A DNA stretch of 64,000 nt from Strix aluco (GCF_031877795.1 NC_133943.1:10285001-10349000); one strand, 5' to 3'; counted from the first letter of the stretch, positions 11,700 to 37,200 are shown. The notes: generated by a model not told the origin, from the sequence alone. Numbers and translations: made by a program.

Positions 11700-11846
11700 T
11701 CGCTGCCCTCTCACAAGATGGCGGCAGCGGCTTCACCTCTCCGGGCCTTTCCCCCCTCCCTCCTTCCCCCCGGGCAGGGGCCGGACGGGCCGCGCCGCCA
11801 TATTGGCTGTTGTCCTGGCTGCGGCGGGCGGCGGGCTGCGCTCGCC
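11700..11846 (+). promoter_or_regulatory. FAM193B: FAM193B promoter/5' UTR with paired YY1 motifs
   Basis: AAGATGGCGGC at 11715-11725 is the full YY1 consensus, of the kind found just downstream of start sites in TATA-less CpG promoters. A second YY1 core in the opposite orientation (GCCGCCAT, 11794-11801) runs into ATTGG (11802-11806), an inverted CCAAT box. The first motif contains an ATG upstream of the true start at 11847; it opens a different frame. Confidence 0.6.
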
Positions 11847-20159
<8,313 letters not shown>

Positions 20160-20416
20160 GGTGCGGGGGGGGGCCGCCCCCCACCCACGGCCGCTTGCCT
20201 CTCCTCACTGTGCCCCCCGCCCCGCGGGCCCCCGCCTCGCCTCGGTGGGGTCCCCTCCTCCGCGGGGGGCCCTGGTGCTCTCCTGCCCCGCGGGGACCCC
20301 CGGGGCGCCTCCCCATCCTCCTCCTGCCCCCCCCCGCGGGGTCACCCCGGCCGTCCCGTCCCCCTCTCCGTGGGCGCCTGGCTCCCTGCGCTGCGGGGAA
20401 GGACCGTGCTGGACCC

Positions 20417-20422
20417 AATAAA
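20417..20422 (+). terminator. FAM193B: FAM193B poly(A) signal (AATAAA)
   Basis: AATAAA lies 258 bases past the FAM193B stop, followed by a T-rich tract. The DDX41 start codon is only 283 bases further on. Confidence 0.9.
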
Positions 20423-20704
20423 GAACTTTTTAATTTTTTATTTTATTTAAACCCCGCTGTCTGCTGCTTTCTGCCGCGCCTGGGGGATCCGGGAGAGGGG
20501 TGTAGGCGGGGGGGGAGGGGGCGCGTGTTAGGCGCCGCCATGCGCCTTCTGCAGAAGTTGGGCCGTTAAGGCGACCCGTCGGGCCCTGTCCGCGCTCCCG
20601 CGCGGGGAGGGGTGTGGCAGCGCGTTGCTGGGCGACGGCGCCCGCCCCGGAGCGTCACTTCCGGCGCGCGGGATTTACATCCGGGGTGGCGCGGAGACGG
20701 CGCT
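20423..20704 (+). promoter_or_regulatory. DDX41: DDX41 promoter, compact, with ETS site
   Basis: A CpG-rich 280-bp interval follows the FAM193B poly(A) signal. It holds an inverted ETS motif CACTTCCGG (20656-20664) about 45 bases before the DDX41 ATG. No TATA box is seen. The tight spacing means that FAM193B cleavage and DDX41 initiation must be closely placed. Confidence 0.55.
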
Positions 20705-25810
<5,106 letters not shown>

Positions 25811-26567
25811 CCTGGGGAGCACGTTGCCCAGCACTCACCCGCACAGGCCTTGGTTCCCTTTCAGCGGGGCAGCGCTGCAGCTGCCCTTGCCTTTCCCAAG
25901 CCCAGGGCCCTGTCCTGCATTGCTGTGGCCCCTTTTCCAGGCATTCGGCCACCAGGGGTGTTGCCAGCTCAGCCTGACGAAGCTCCTGCCCCAGAGGAAA
26001 CTGTGGAGCTGTGCTGCAACAGCCCGTTACATCAGCAGTGTGTTGGGCAAGCAGGTAGCGGTGCCCGAGGGGAGGAGAAGGCCCCAGGTGGGGCGACTGG
26101 TCTGTGGCCAGCTGCCTGCTGGCCCTGCCGGCCCCCTGCAGTGGCATGGCCAGGGTCTTACGTTGCTCCTCTCCAAAGCCCCTCGATTCCTCCAGGGCCA
26201 CGTCCCCCTTACCTGGTTTTGTGCATCCTCAGTTGGTGGCTGTTCCCGTGTCCCCCAAACACACTCCGCTGCAGGCGGGGTGAGGTGGAGTGTGCTGTGC
26301 TCGTGTTGGGCAGTCCCCGCAGTGCTTCCTGTGCTCTGCCTGCACCCGTTCTGCCCCACTGCCCTTCTGCAAGGGGGAGGGCGGACGGACGGACACCTCC
26401 TGTGACCCAGCCTCTGCCCCTCATCCCACACACCAAAAAGGGGAAGTCACCGAGAGAAGGAAGTCTGCCCCGTGCAGTTGCTTTGGCTGTAGCAGTCACA
26501 TTTTCTCCGCTGCTCGTAGTTCAAGTCCCTCGGTCCTTGCGCTGGCTGCCAGGGCGACTCTGGGCCC
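25811..26567 (+). promoter_or_regulatory. DDX41 3' UTR merging into the DOK3 promoter
   Basis: This 757-base interval has no AATAAA or ATTAAA on the plus strand, so DDX41 transcripts probably run through it. At 26435-26448 the sequence AAAAAGGGGAAGTC closely resembles the PU.1/SPI1 site AAAAAGAGGAAGTG, about 120 bases before the DOK3 ATG; PU.1 drives many myeloid and B-cell genes, the cells in which DOK3 acts. A G-rich GGACGGACGGAC run precedes it. Otherwise I see nothing. Confidence 0.45.
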
Positions 26568-29500
26568 ATGGAGAGACCGGTGAAGGATGGGATCCTCTAT
26601 GTGCAGCACTGCAAATTTGGAAAGGTAAAGGGTGGTTTGAGGCTGGGTACAGGGTTTGCCTTGATCTGTCTTGATGCCAGGCCTGGGGTTGGGCCCTCGG
26701 CAGCCTGGCAAGGGGCGACTGGGGCCAGAGCCCTCGGAGCCGTCCCGGGGGGCCCTGGGCTCCGCAGCCCCCAGAGCGGGGCTCTCCCTGCAGCCGAGGG
26801 GACTCATCCGTGCAGGCACCTGCTCAGGCTCACCCCTGTGTGCCGGGTCCCTCTTCTCGCTTGGTCACCGCGCGATTCGCCATGGAACAATAAATGGGTG
26901 TTAACGAGGCGCAGCTCCAGTGTGTGTGTGGGGGAGTGGGGCAGCACGTGGGATGCGGCTCTGTGCCCAGCCCTCTGTCAGCCTGGCCCTGGGGGGCCAC
27001 TGCCATCCGTGGGGCACCCCTCACGGCTGGACCTGCTGCCCTGGGCCCTCAGGGTGCCACAGCCCTCTGGGCACAGTACAGGTGACACAGTGGGAGTCCC
27101 CGCAGGGTCAAGCCAGCTCCAGTGAGCTGTGAGATGGGTGTTGGTGAAGTAGGTCCTGCTGGCACGCTGGCCTTGCCTCAGCGACATCCCCCCTGCCACA
27201 GTGAGGTGACCGTGCTCCCGTGGGGGGCTCAGTGGATATGCTGGGCTACGATCACGCTCCAAGCTCCCCGCTGAGCGAGAGCCAAGTCCTGGAGCCCAAG
27301 CGGGCAGACTCTGGGTGCGTGGGGCCGGTGCCCTGTGCGTAGGAGGCGGACAGGCTGGCAGTGGTGGGTATTTTAGGTGCTTGGCTGCATCAGGGCGGAG
27401 GCTCTGCTGCGCTTTTGAGGTGCGTGGGGGCACGCGCCCCCTCTATCCCATGATGGGCTGGGAAGGTGCTGGTGCCACAGAGCCTCCCCTGGGAGGAAGT
27501 GGGCTGCGAGCTGCAGGGCCTGGCCCTGCTCAGCAGATGTGAGGCTGCCAGCAGGAGCCTCAGCAGCTCAAAATGGCTTTAATTTGCATCGTAGTCTGTC
27601 CCGAGAACAGCTCAAGAGCTCAGCTGCAGCAGTGGCAGGCCGGCACTTGCAGCGGGGAACAAAGAGCAGGACCTGGTGCTCGGCGAGCCGGGAGCGAGCG
27701 TGACTCATCCCGCAAGCCAGGCCGAGCTTGCTGTGGGCAAGGCCCCCCCTCGACCCAGCTTTGGGACTGCCCTGCCCTACAGCCCCAGGGGTCTGCGCTG
27801 GCCCCAGCTCTGAGCCCTCCTGCAGCACACAGCGGCTGTAGGCAGGGATCCCCCATGCCCCCTCCTGGCCCCCACGGCTCTTACTGAGCACTGCTGGCCC
27901 CGCATGGAGGGCAGTGCTGTGAGAACACAGCAGGCATCTCTTTGCTGACCCTTTTTTTCCCTGCCTGTGCCCTTCCCATGCCCCAGAGGTCCTGGAGGAA
28001 GATGCGAGCCCAGCTCTTTGCTGCCAGCCCCTCCGGCGTGGCCCGCATGGAGAAGTTCGATGTGCGGGATGACGGCACAGTCCTGGAGAAGACCTCTCTG
28101 CGGCGCTGCGCCCGCAGGGTGATCCGCCTCTCGGACTGTGTCTCCGTGGGCCCGGCAGGCACCGAGAGCTGCCCGAAAGCCACCGCCGCCTTCTACCTCA
28201 ACACCACGGAGAAGAGCTACGTGCTGGCGGCCGAGCAGCGGGATGAGTGGATCGCCCAGCTCTGCCAGCTGGCCTTCCAGGTACTCTGGGGTCTGGCATA
28301 GCTGGGCCCCCTCGTGCTGCTCCTGGCTCGGGTGAGCCAGGGGCTTTGGGGTGTGTGGGCAGGCAGGGGGGCTCGTGCTCCCCCAGTCCCGGGGCCATGC
28401 TCACATCCCTCTGTTTCAGGGTGCAAAGGAGACGGCAGAGAGCAGTGCCAGGCCCCAGCCCAGCCCTGCTGTCCCCATGGAGGAGAATTCCCTCTACTCC
28501 TCCTGGCAGGACTGTACGTGTAGGGCCAATGGATAGGGCTGGGGTGGGCTCCAGCTCAGTGCTGCAGTGCTGACCCCCACCTTGCTCTGCTCCTGTAGTG
28601 ACCGAATTCCCAGTGTTGGTGGTCCGGACGGATGCGGCCACCCGCTGCGGCCTCCACGGGCACTACCTGCTCTCGGCCCTTCCCCAGAGCCTGACACTGA
28701 AGGATGCGCAGTCCCGCCAGCCCCTGCTCACCTGGCCCTACCCTTTCCTCCGCAAGTTTGGCCAGGATCAGGTAGGTGCCGCCTTCCCTCCTTGGGGCTG
28801 CTGGCTGCGCAGGGCCAATGCCAGCCCCTCACCCTGCCCTCTGGCCCCACAGACTGTCTTCTCCTTCGAGGCCGGCCGCCGCAGTGACTCCGGTGAGGGC
28901 ACCTTCACCTTCAGCACCCCGCGGGCTCCGGAGCTGTCCCGGGCCGTGGCTGCCGCCATTGCCTGCCAGCAGCAGGGCAAAGATGCCCCGGACCCCCACC
29001 TCTTCTGTCCCCTGGACCCCCAGCTCTCTGGACAGGGCCCTGAGCCCCAGCAATGGGGCCCTGGGGCTGAGGACCACCAACCCAGCCCACCCGTGGTGGG
29101 GGCACAGCCTGCCTCCCACCCCCCCGCCAGCCTCCTCCCCTTCCCCCTGCCTGAGCCGGAGGGAACAGGCCCCATCGTCTATGCCTCCATCGCTCGGGGC
29201 CAGCAGCCCCTCTTCGCGTCGGGGCAGCCAGGCTCCAGCAAGCCCTGGGCTGCTGGGATGCTGCCCCCTGAGCATCTCTACGAGAACATCTTCACCACTG
29301 AGCTCGGTCCAGCTGGGGCGGAGGAGGAGGAGGAGGAAGGGCAGTGGGAGTTGGGGTGCCGGCAGGCCCCCGAGGGCCACAGCAACGAGGCAGGCCCCAT
29401 CTATAACAACCAGACTGCCTTAGCCCAGCTCCCGCGGGGCAGCCCCCAGCCCCCCGAGCAGCCCTGGGGCCGGGGGGGGCAGGAGCCACTGCCGGGGCGC

Positions 29501-29587
29501 CCCGGGCAGAAGCCCCCGAGCAACCTCCGGGCCAAGCTGGTGCGGCTGCTCAGCCGGGAGAGCCCTGGCCCGCGGGACTGGGCCTGA
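26568..29587 (+). CDS. DOK3: DOK3, PH-PTB immune signalling adaptor
   Basis: Five exons: 26568-26624, 27987-28280, 28420-28513, 28599-28771 and 28853-29587, giving 450 aa. The PH domain (~1-120) opens KDGILYVQHCKFGK and includes RRVIRLSDCVSV. The IRS-type PTB domain (~145-260) has EFPVLVVRTDAATRC, WPYPFLRKFG and TVFSFEAGRR. The tail is proline-rich with tyrosine motifs near Y143 (NSLYSSW), Y316 (IVYASI), Y349 (HLYENI) and Y390 (IYNNQ). YENI and YNNQ fit the Y-x-N ligand of the GRB2 SH2 domain, matching the known DOK3-GRB2 brake on B-cell calcium signalling. The C terminus FRAKLVRLLSRE-like block (read here as LRAKLVRLLSRE) is conserved. The N terminus is the short form without the extra mammalian leader. 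Confidence 0.94.
26889..26894 (+). terminator. DDX41: AATAAA inside DOK3 intron 1, probable DDX41 poly(A) signal
   Basis: This is the first canonical hexamer after the DDX41 stop (1,078 bases downstream). It is followed about 25 bases later by the GU-rich element GTGTGTGTGGGGG, the usual arrangement of a working site. It lies in intron 1 of DOK3, so DDX41 mRNA would overlap DOK3 exon 1. It could instead terminate a short DOK3 transcript. Confidence 0.55.
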
Positions 29588-29624
29588 GCCTGGGCTGGGG
29601 GCGGTTCGGCGGTGCGGCGCAGTC

Positions 29625-29630
29625 AATAAA
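29625..29630 (+). terminator. DOK3: DOK3 poly(A) signal (AATAAA)
   Basis: AATAAA sits 38 bases past the DOK3 stop, giving a very short 3' UTR. The PDLIM7 TATA box follows about 210 bases later. Confidence 0.9.
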
Positions 29631-29759
29631 CAGCCTGGGCCGGACTCGGCTCTGCCGGTGCTGCGGGGGGGGGGGGGGGCGGCGGTCCCGGGGCCGGTGC
29701 TGCGGCGAGGGGCGGGCGGGGGCCGGGACCGGGCGGGGGCAGCCCGCGCCTGCCCGCCA

Positions 29760-29956
29760 GGGGGCGCCGCTGTGCCCGCCCCGGGCCGGCGCGCGCGGGG
29801 ATTGGCTGAGCCGCCTGCTGGCTCCGCCCCGTCTCATTCCTATATAAGGCGGGGCCGGGCCGGGCGGGGGCGGTGCCCGGGTTCGAGTCCCGCGTCAGCC
29901 CGCTGTGCTCCGCCGCCCTCTCGGCCCCGCTCCGCCGGGGGCCCGCCCGGCCTCGG
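29760..29956 (+). promoter_or_regulatory. PDLIM7: PDLIM7 promoter with TATA/CArG-like box and non-coding exon 1
   Basis: TATATAAGG at 29841-29849 is a TATA box and also forms the CArG-like CCTATATAAGG (29839-29849). It directly follows CATTCC (29835-29840), a TEAD/MCAT site. SRF and TEAD sites suit an actin-linked muscle and bone gene. A GC-rich exon 1 without ATG ends at a CTCGG|GTGAGT donor near 29955 and would splice to the coding exon at 31284. Further CArG-like sequences lie in intron 1 at 30427-30436 and in intron 2 at 32130-32139, the latter next to TGGAATG (TEAD). Confidence 0.65.
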
Positions 29957-31285
29957 GTGAGTGAGCGCGGGAGGGCCGGGGCGGGCCGCGGCAGGGCTGG
30001 GGGTCCGTCATCTGCTGGGGAGGGGACGAGGGGGGCATGAGGGGTGCAGGGCTGAGAGGCCGGGGTCTGGGGAAAGGCGGTTGGTCGGGGTCGGGCCCGT
30101 GTGGGGCAGGGTTGGGCCGGGCCTAGGGCCGGGGTCCTGGGGAAGGGAGGCTGTGTGCGAAGGGATGGGGAGGGGGCCTGGGGGTCCCGGCGGGGTGGGG
30201 AGCGGAGGGGGGCCCGTGGGGCAGGGCTGGCGGCTCCTCAGGAGCAAGGGGGGACGCCCAGTCCATCCCCGGCCCCGCGGGGGGCTGCCTGCCCGCCCTG
30301 CCTGCCTGCCGCTCCGGTCCCGGCGCCTCGCTGGGGCTTGCGCGGCTGCCGGGCGCCGGGAATGCCTGACACGCAGCCTTCCCCCGGCCCTCCCGAGCGG
30401 GGAGCGGGCTGGTGTCGTCTTACACGCCTTATATAGCCCGCACCGGGCCGGGGAGAGCGGGGGCACGCTGGCCCCCAGCCCTGCCGCCTCCCCGCTGGGA
30501 GCCGCCGTCCCTTGCGAGGGGTGGGGAGGGCCCCGGCACCGCGGAGCTGGCCCTGGCCCCTGCTGCCAGCGGCGGGAGGAAGGTCCTGGGGGGTTTGTGG
30601 GGGCCCTTCCAGGTGAGGGGTGGCCGGGAGGCTGGGACTGGCCCGCCTGCCCGGAGCCTTGGCCGGCTGACAGCTGTCAGCGCTGCCCTGGAAGGCAGGG
30701 GAGCGCCGGGATTCCCTCCCCGCCGAAGCCCCGGCTCTGTGCACGGAGATGGGCTCGCTCCCAGGTAGCATCTGCTCGGCCGGCTGCCGGAGCGCCAGCC
30801 TGGCCGCTCTGCCAGGCGCCTCGGGTGGCATCACGCAGCTCCTGCGCTGCTGCTGCTAATTTACCGTGTAAAAACGCTTCTGGTTCCCATCCTTCCGTAC
30901 CTGCTGTCACTTCTCCGCAGTCTGAAATGCTCTTGGCGTTCAGCAGAATGAGTTTCTGGGGTGCTGCAAGGGAGAGCATGTCCCGGGTTTGGGAAAGGGA
31001 GAGCAGAGCCCGCAGGCGCTCCACTGTGTGTGGCAGAGGGGCTGTGCCTGTCGCTCTGACACTCATCAGTGTTAGCCTGGGCCCCTTAGCTCTGACGCTG
31101 ATGGAGGAGATGCTGATAGATTTGGGGTGCGTCTCTAACCACAGTGTAGGATGGTCAGGGTGGAGTTACTGCTGGAAATGTGACCTGCCCCATCCTGCCA
31201 GGCGCTGGGCCCCCTCCTCGCTTGCTCTTCCTGCCTTGTTCCCACATACCCTAACGTCAGGATCACACCCTCTTCCCTTGCAGAG

Positions 31286-34200
31286 ATGGGCGACATGGAA
31301 TCCTACAAGGTGATGCTGAATGGGCCGGCGCCCTGGGGCTTCAGGCTGCAGGGAGGGAAGGATTTCAGCATGCCACTGTCCATCTCCAGGGTAAGAGAAG
31401 CCAGGACCGGTGACACCCATCCTTCCTCCTGCCTCTGGGGGTGGGAGGCCGTGGCAGCTGCATCCAGGTGGCTGAAGCAAAGCTGTACAGGGGATGCAGA
31501 TGAGCTGGGGCCCTGGGAGTGCTGCGTCCTGCCCTGCCGGGCTCTGCGTAGCCTCTTTGGTGCCTTATCAGCTGCAGTCTGGCACGGGGGTGTTCCGGGC
31601 AGAGGACTGCAGCAGAGATGTGAAATGCTGCACAGCCTCTGCAGAGTCATTCTTGCTGCTGGGGGGGCAGGGGAGGCCCCTTCCGGAGCATGCCCACCAC
31701 AGGGGGAGGGGAGCTGCTCTCACTGTCTCTGAGCTGTGGGGCTGGCCTCCTGGTCCACACCCTGACGCTGGGCTCAGCGTCCCAGGACCTGGCTTGTGCC
31801 CTTCTGCCCTCCCTCCAGCCGCACGGCTTCCAGCTCCACACCTGAGCTGGCCCCTGCTGACACGGGCAGGGAGGGGAGGAAGACTGCACTTCTGTCTGCA
31901 CTGCTGCCTGCACTGGGACATGGCTTCCTCCGCAAAACCAGCCTGTTTCTCTGACATGAGTGAGAGCTGTTGTGCTGCCAGCTGGTTGGGGCTGAGGCAC
32001 CTGGTGCGAGCCATGCCTGGTGCAATGCTTGCCCAGGCCGGGTCTGGCCCTTGGGTGTGTGCGGGTCCCTGTCCCTGGGTGGCCCGGTCCCCTGGGTGGG
32101 TGCTGACTGTGGCTCCGGCCACGCAATTGCCTTATAAGCCTTGGAATGCAACCGCATCGCCTGTGATGCTGACGCTCGGGCAGCTGGCGTAGAGGCTGCT
32201 TCTCAAAGGACAACTTTGCTCGTGGCACCGAGCGCTGCGTGGGGGCCTGCCCCCGGCACGAGACCGGCACCGCGCGCCTGTCCCGGGGAGCACGGGTCTC
32301 GGCAGCACCCCAGCGCGGAGCATGGACCCTGAGGGCACCGTGCGAGGCTGGAGTCACCAGTGCCGCGGCCTGCCGATCTCTGCTGAACACGCAGAGATGG
32401 CTTCAGCGAGTTTATTCTCTAAAAAATGTTTCTCTTGGCTGCGAGCCAGCGCTTAACAAAGGGTCTGGTCGGATGGAGGAGCCTCCCAAAGCCTGGGGCA
32501 GGGGCCTCGTGAAGCAACGGCCCTGCTGTGCAAGCAGGCCATTGCTGCCCTCAGGGCTTGGGCAATGCTGCTGTCCTGGCCAAGGCAGGCAGGAGCAGCA
32601 GCAAGGACATTCCCAGGGGATGTAGCCAGCTTTGGGGGGCTCTCTGGTGAGGCTGGGCTGTGTGGCAGGGCAGTGGGCTCTGTCTGCTGGGAAGGGGTAA
32701 CCCTGCGCTGCTCTGCACCCCAGAGGCATCCCCAGCCCTAAAGGTCCTGCCTGGAGCACGTTGCTGTCCTTGGCCACAGCTTGCCTTGAGTAGGGGCACT
32801 GCAGGCAGGGCAGGCTGTCCTGCCAGGCCTAGGGCTGCCGGAGCGGGCTGGAATGAGGCATCCTGCCCCGACTTTGGGGGCTGCAGTGGGGTCCTACTCT
32901 GTGGAGCTGGGGAGCACATGGGAGAGCAGCAGTGGTGCATGCTTTAGGTCTCAGCTGAGTCCATCACTGTGATGCTACTGGGTGAGCTGTGAGGCTGCTT
33001 CAGCTCGGTGGTCACACAAAAGAGATGCCGCCCTGGTCCTCTACACATACGCCTCTTGTGGCAAGGGGCTCTGCTGGGGTCCTGACACCTTGGTTAGGGA
33101 GGCTGCGAGACCGTGGTCCTGAGCTGCTTGTGGTGAAGCCAGAGTAAGGGCTGGTGTCTGGGGAGCTGGGTGCTGTGTGGCACATCCTGGTATCTGCCAG
33201 CTGGGGAAGAGGAGACACCCTGCTGCAGGCAGGAAGGCACTGGGGGATGCTGCTTGGGCCCTTGTGCAGGCACCCAACTCCTGTCCATGCTGGGTGAGGC
33301 TCTGTCCGGGGTGCCCTGGACAGGGGTGGTCGGTGGGCACCTCACAGGGTGCAGTGACGGAGACTCAGGGAACAAAGGCCTGGCTGGGCGGAGAGGGGAG
33401 GAAGGAAGCCCTGGTTAGCGGGGCCGGGTGGAAAGTGAGAGGGCTGGGGCTGGCACTGCCATGGCTCCCAGCTGAGCTGGCACCTGCCGAAGGGGTTTCC
33501 TGGCGTGCCGGCACAGAGGGGGAAGGGGAGCGTGGCGGTGCTGGCCAGGTTGGGTGCGGCTGCGTGACGCAGCCTGTTGTGCTCTCCCCTTCCCGGGCGG
33601 CCGTGTGAGAACTTCTCCCAGCTCCCGCTCCTGCCTCCAAACCCACGCAGCCGCCCCGTGCCTTCCCCAGCCCTCCAGGGCAGCAAGCCAGGGCTTGCAG
33701 CAGTTGTGGCCAGGAGCTGGTCGGCTCCACTTGCCGCCCAGGGCACTCTCCTGTGCCAGGCAGGAGGAGCGGGCACTGGGTGGCATGGGGGCACCGGAGT
33801 GGGTACCCATGTCCCGACGGGGATGGCAGTGGGATGCATGTGGAGCTGGGCTGCAGCCAGCCCGGGTGTGGGGTCTGGCCTCGCGGAGGGCCAGTGTTGG
33901 TGCAGGGAAGGGGAGTGAGGCTTTGGGGCGAGCCGGGCCCTGCGCACGGGCAAGGAGGGGCTGGGACTCAGCGGCAGGGATTTTTCAACCCTCTGACGGC
34001 GCTGGGAATCTGGCTCGCTCCTTTTATGTTCATGTCGAACAGGACTTGAGGAAATACTTGGTCCGGGTCCAAGCGCCTCAAGTTCTTCCTTGCTGGAGGA
34101 GCAGGAATGGCTGCAGCCTGCCCACGTCTGTCTGTCTGTGTGTCTGTCTGTCAGTGCCTGGGAGCTGCGTGTGGCGCTCAGGGCCCTGCTCTCATTTGGC

Positions 34201-37200
34201 TGTGCATCCCCGGCGGGAGGGGAGGGCAACCTCTGCTTCCCGGCATGGGGCTGATGTGGATCCATGCTGTAGAGCCGTGCTGGGGGCAAGGTGCATCCCC
34301 AGCACCGTGGCCGGGCAGGGGAACCTGTGGCCGTGCTCCCGGCTGCCCCGGCGGGGTGAGGTCTGGGGGAGTGGCATGGGTGGGAGTGGGTGTCTCCCTG
34401 CCCTTGGGGGGGCTCCCGCTCCTCTGCCGGGATGAGGTAACGTCTGCGCCTGCCGGCACCGGGACGGGAGCGCGGGCGGCTGGGGGGAGTGCCCGGGGGG
34501 TGCCTCCCCTGCCCTGCTCCTCACCTCAGGCGAAGGGCTGGACATGCCTGTGGTTTGCAGCGAGACGTGGGCTGCCTGATGGGCCCTGACTCACTGCTCT
34601 CCCTTCCTGCCCCAGGACTGCGGGGACGGCTCCGAGGGGCGTCCAGGCCTCCTGCCAAGGCTGAGCCAGCGCCGCCTCTGCCGTTCGGAGTCATGGGGAC
34701 GGGGCCCCGGGTGCTGGTGTAGCCCTCAGCCGTGCCAGAGGGCAGGGGCTGGGCAGCGACCTGGGGCAGTGCTGAGCACTCTGCTGCTGAGGAGGGGAAG
34801 AGGCTGTTCTGGGCTAATGCACTGGGAAATGGGTGATCTGGGGGTCCCTATCTCCCCCTGGGTCAGGTCTGTATGGTGTCCTGGGCTGGGCTGGGCCTTG
34901 CCTGAGGGAGCTTGGGCCCCAGCAGACCCCTGTTCTCATGAGAATGAGTCCGTCCCTTTGCTCCTGCGTCACTGCTCGGCTGGCCTGGCTCTCCCTGACT
35001 GTGTCTGTCCTGCAGCTGACGCCGGGCGGGAAGGCAGCCCAGGCTGGCGTGGGAGTGGGCGACTGGGTGCTGTACATCGACGGGGAGAGCACCAGCTCCA
35101 TGACGCACATCGAGGCCCAGAACAGGATCCGTGCCTGCGGGGACAGGCTCTGCCTCAGCCTGAGCAGGTAGGATTTGTGGGTCCTGCAAACCTGGGGTCC
35201 TGGTGTGGTCGGAGCAGAGCCAGGCCCTCTGCCCAGTGCCCTTTCCCAGCATCACCATCTCCCGGCATCACCATTTCCCAGCATCACTGCTCCTTGCTCA
35301 GAGCCTGGCAGCCTCTGGCTGGGTTCAGGGGCTCTGCTTAGCTGGATGAGGCTTAAGCCTGGCTGCTGGCCCTCACCTGTGAGCCATGGGGCAGTGCCAG
35401 CCGGCTGTGGCTCCCCTCAGGCGGGTGCTGCATCCCTGGGGTACCAGCATCCTGGCAGTGACTGGGCCGGTTCCAGCACCTGCCCAGCTGTCTCCTCTCT
35501 TGCAGAGCCCAGAACCACCTGGGGAAGACGCAGAAGGTACGTGTCGCTCCTGGCGCTGCAGCGGCAGCTCAGCGTTGTCTCAGGGGAGGGGAATCTCTGA
35601 GTGTAGATGGACAAATGGACTTTGCTTCTGGGGGACTGGGGTGTGTTTGGAGGCCTGGAAGACTCCCCACTGGGGGAGCAGCTCTGACCCCTGGCACCGC
35701 AGGGGATTGGAGGGAGCGGGATCTGCCCAGCAGGCACCCGGGCCCTGGCTGCTGCCTGTCTGTGCCCCTGCCGGTGCTGGGTGCGAGCAGGGGTGCAGAG
35801 GGGCCAACACAGGGGAGGAGGCCGGGCAGCCGCAGCACGGCCTCGGGGCCCCTTGTTTGCTAGTGCTGGGGAGTGCCCTGGCACAGGGAGGCAGGGCTGG
35901 GGCTGGTGACCGGCGGCTCCTGGATGGAAGCCACCTGCATGCGTTCGATGTCATGCTGTGGGGCGATTGCGATTGGCGTGTGTGCATGCACTGCCCTGCT
36001 GCAGGCAGCAGTGAGCGTCTGGGGCACTTACTAATCCTCCAATGACCCTGGGGCCAGGCTTGTGACCTGCTGTCGCTGGGCTGGGTGCCCTGCGGAGAGA
36101 GGAGCCAGCCTGGCAGAGCCTGGTACCTGAGGTGCACGTGCTGTCTGGCTTTCCTACCCGGCTGCCTGCTGCGTTGCCTGGCCCGGGGCTGCCCCTTGCA
36201 TGCTGCTTGACGTGTGAGCCCGTGTCTGTGTGTTTTGTCTCGCTCAGGACTCACTCCCCTGCTCTGAACCCCTGAAATATAACTTCGCTCCCAGCACCGC
36301 CCTCAACAAAACAGCTCGGCCCTTCGGGGCCGGCTCGCCTCCGAACCCACGGCCCGGGCTGGTGACGAAACCCGTGACGTACACGCCCCTGGCGCCCACC
36401 TGCACCCCCCAGCACAATGGGTACGTTGCTGTCTGTCCTGCTCCCTGAGGATCGGGGGGAGCCCGCTGCCTGGCCCTGCTGCGCCTTGCATGCCAGGCAC
36501 CCATGGGTGGGAGCGGGCAACAGTGCCCATGCCGGGGTGCCCCGATGGCTGGTGCTGAGGTGGCACAACAGGACTGTTGCGTGTGGGGACACAGAGCCAC
36601 GCACATGCCGGTCCCTCACTTGGGGATGTGTCGGCCTGTGGGGAGTCCTGCGGGGCATGGCACAACAATCGCAGCAGGATGCTCGCTGGCATCTGTGGCA
36701 GCAGGGAAGTGGTGGCTGCGTGGTGGCCACCAGCCAACACTTGCCCGGGGATGTCCTGCTGATCCCTTGGCTGCCAGGACGGGCTGAGCAAAGCGAAGCC
36801 CTTGAGCCCTGGGCAGTGCCATCCTCACCCCGGGAAGAAGCTCCCACCTCTGCAGGCTGCCCACCTAGCTGCCTCGTGTCCGGCAGCTGCCAGTCCCTGC
36901 CCCTCCTGCCGAGAGCTGCCGTGGTGCCCTGAAACTGGGCAATGGCGGGGTGTGTCCCTGGCTGCCCTGGGCACCCAGGCCTGTTTTGGGGGGCTGAGGG
37001 AGGCATGATCTGCTGCATCGGTGTCTGTCCCCGTGTCCCAGTGTGCTCCCAGCCCTGGGTGAGCTGGGCATGAGTCTCAGGGGTAGGGTGACTGGTGCAG
37101 GCCATAGGTGAGCTCTGGAAACTTCTTGGGTGCTGCGGGTCTAATTTCACCTTCCTTTTTCTTTCTTTCTCTCCTCCCTTTCTCTTTCCCTCTCCCTTAC

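Larger units (their letters stand above)
9405..11846. other. Spacer between the divergent LST2-like and FAM193B genes
   Basis: No coding exon with conserved protein sequence is seen. The first ~250 bases are the CpG-rich promoter of the LST2-like gene. The middle has unremarkable sequence with one double poly(A)-like hexamer. Bases 10800-11565 are a degenerate tandem repeat. The last ~150 bases are the FAM193B promoter and 5' UTR. Confidence 0.6.
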
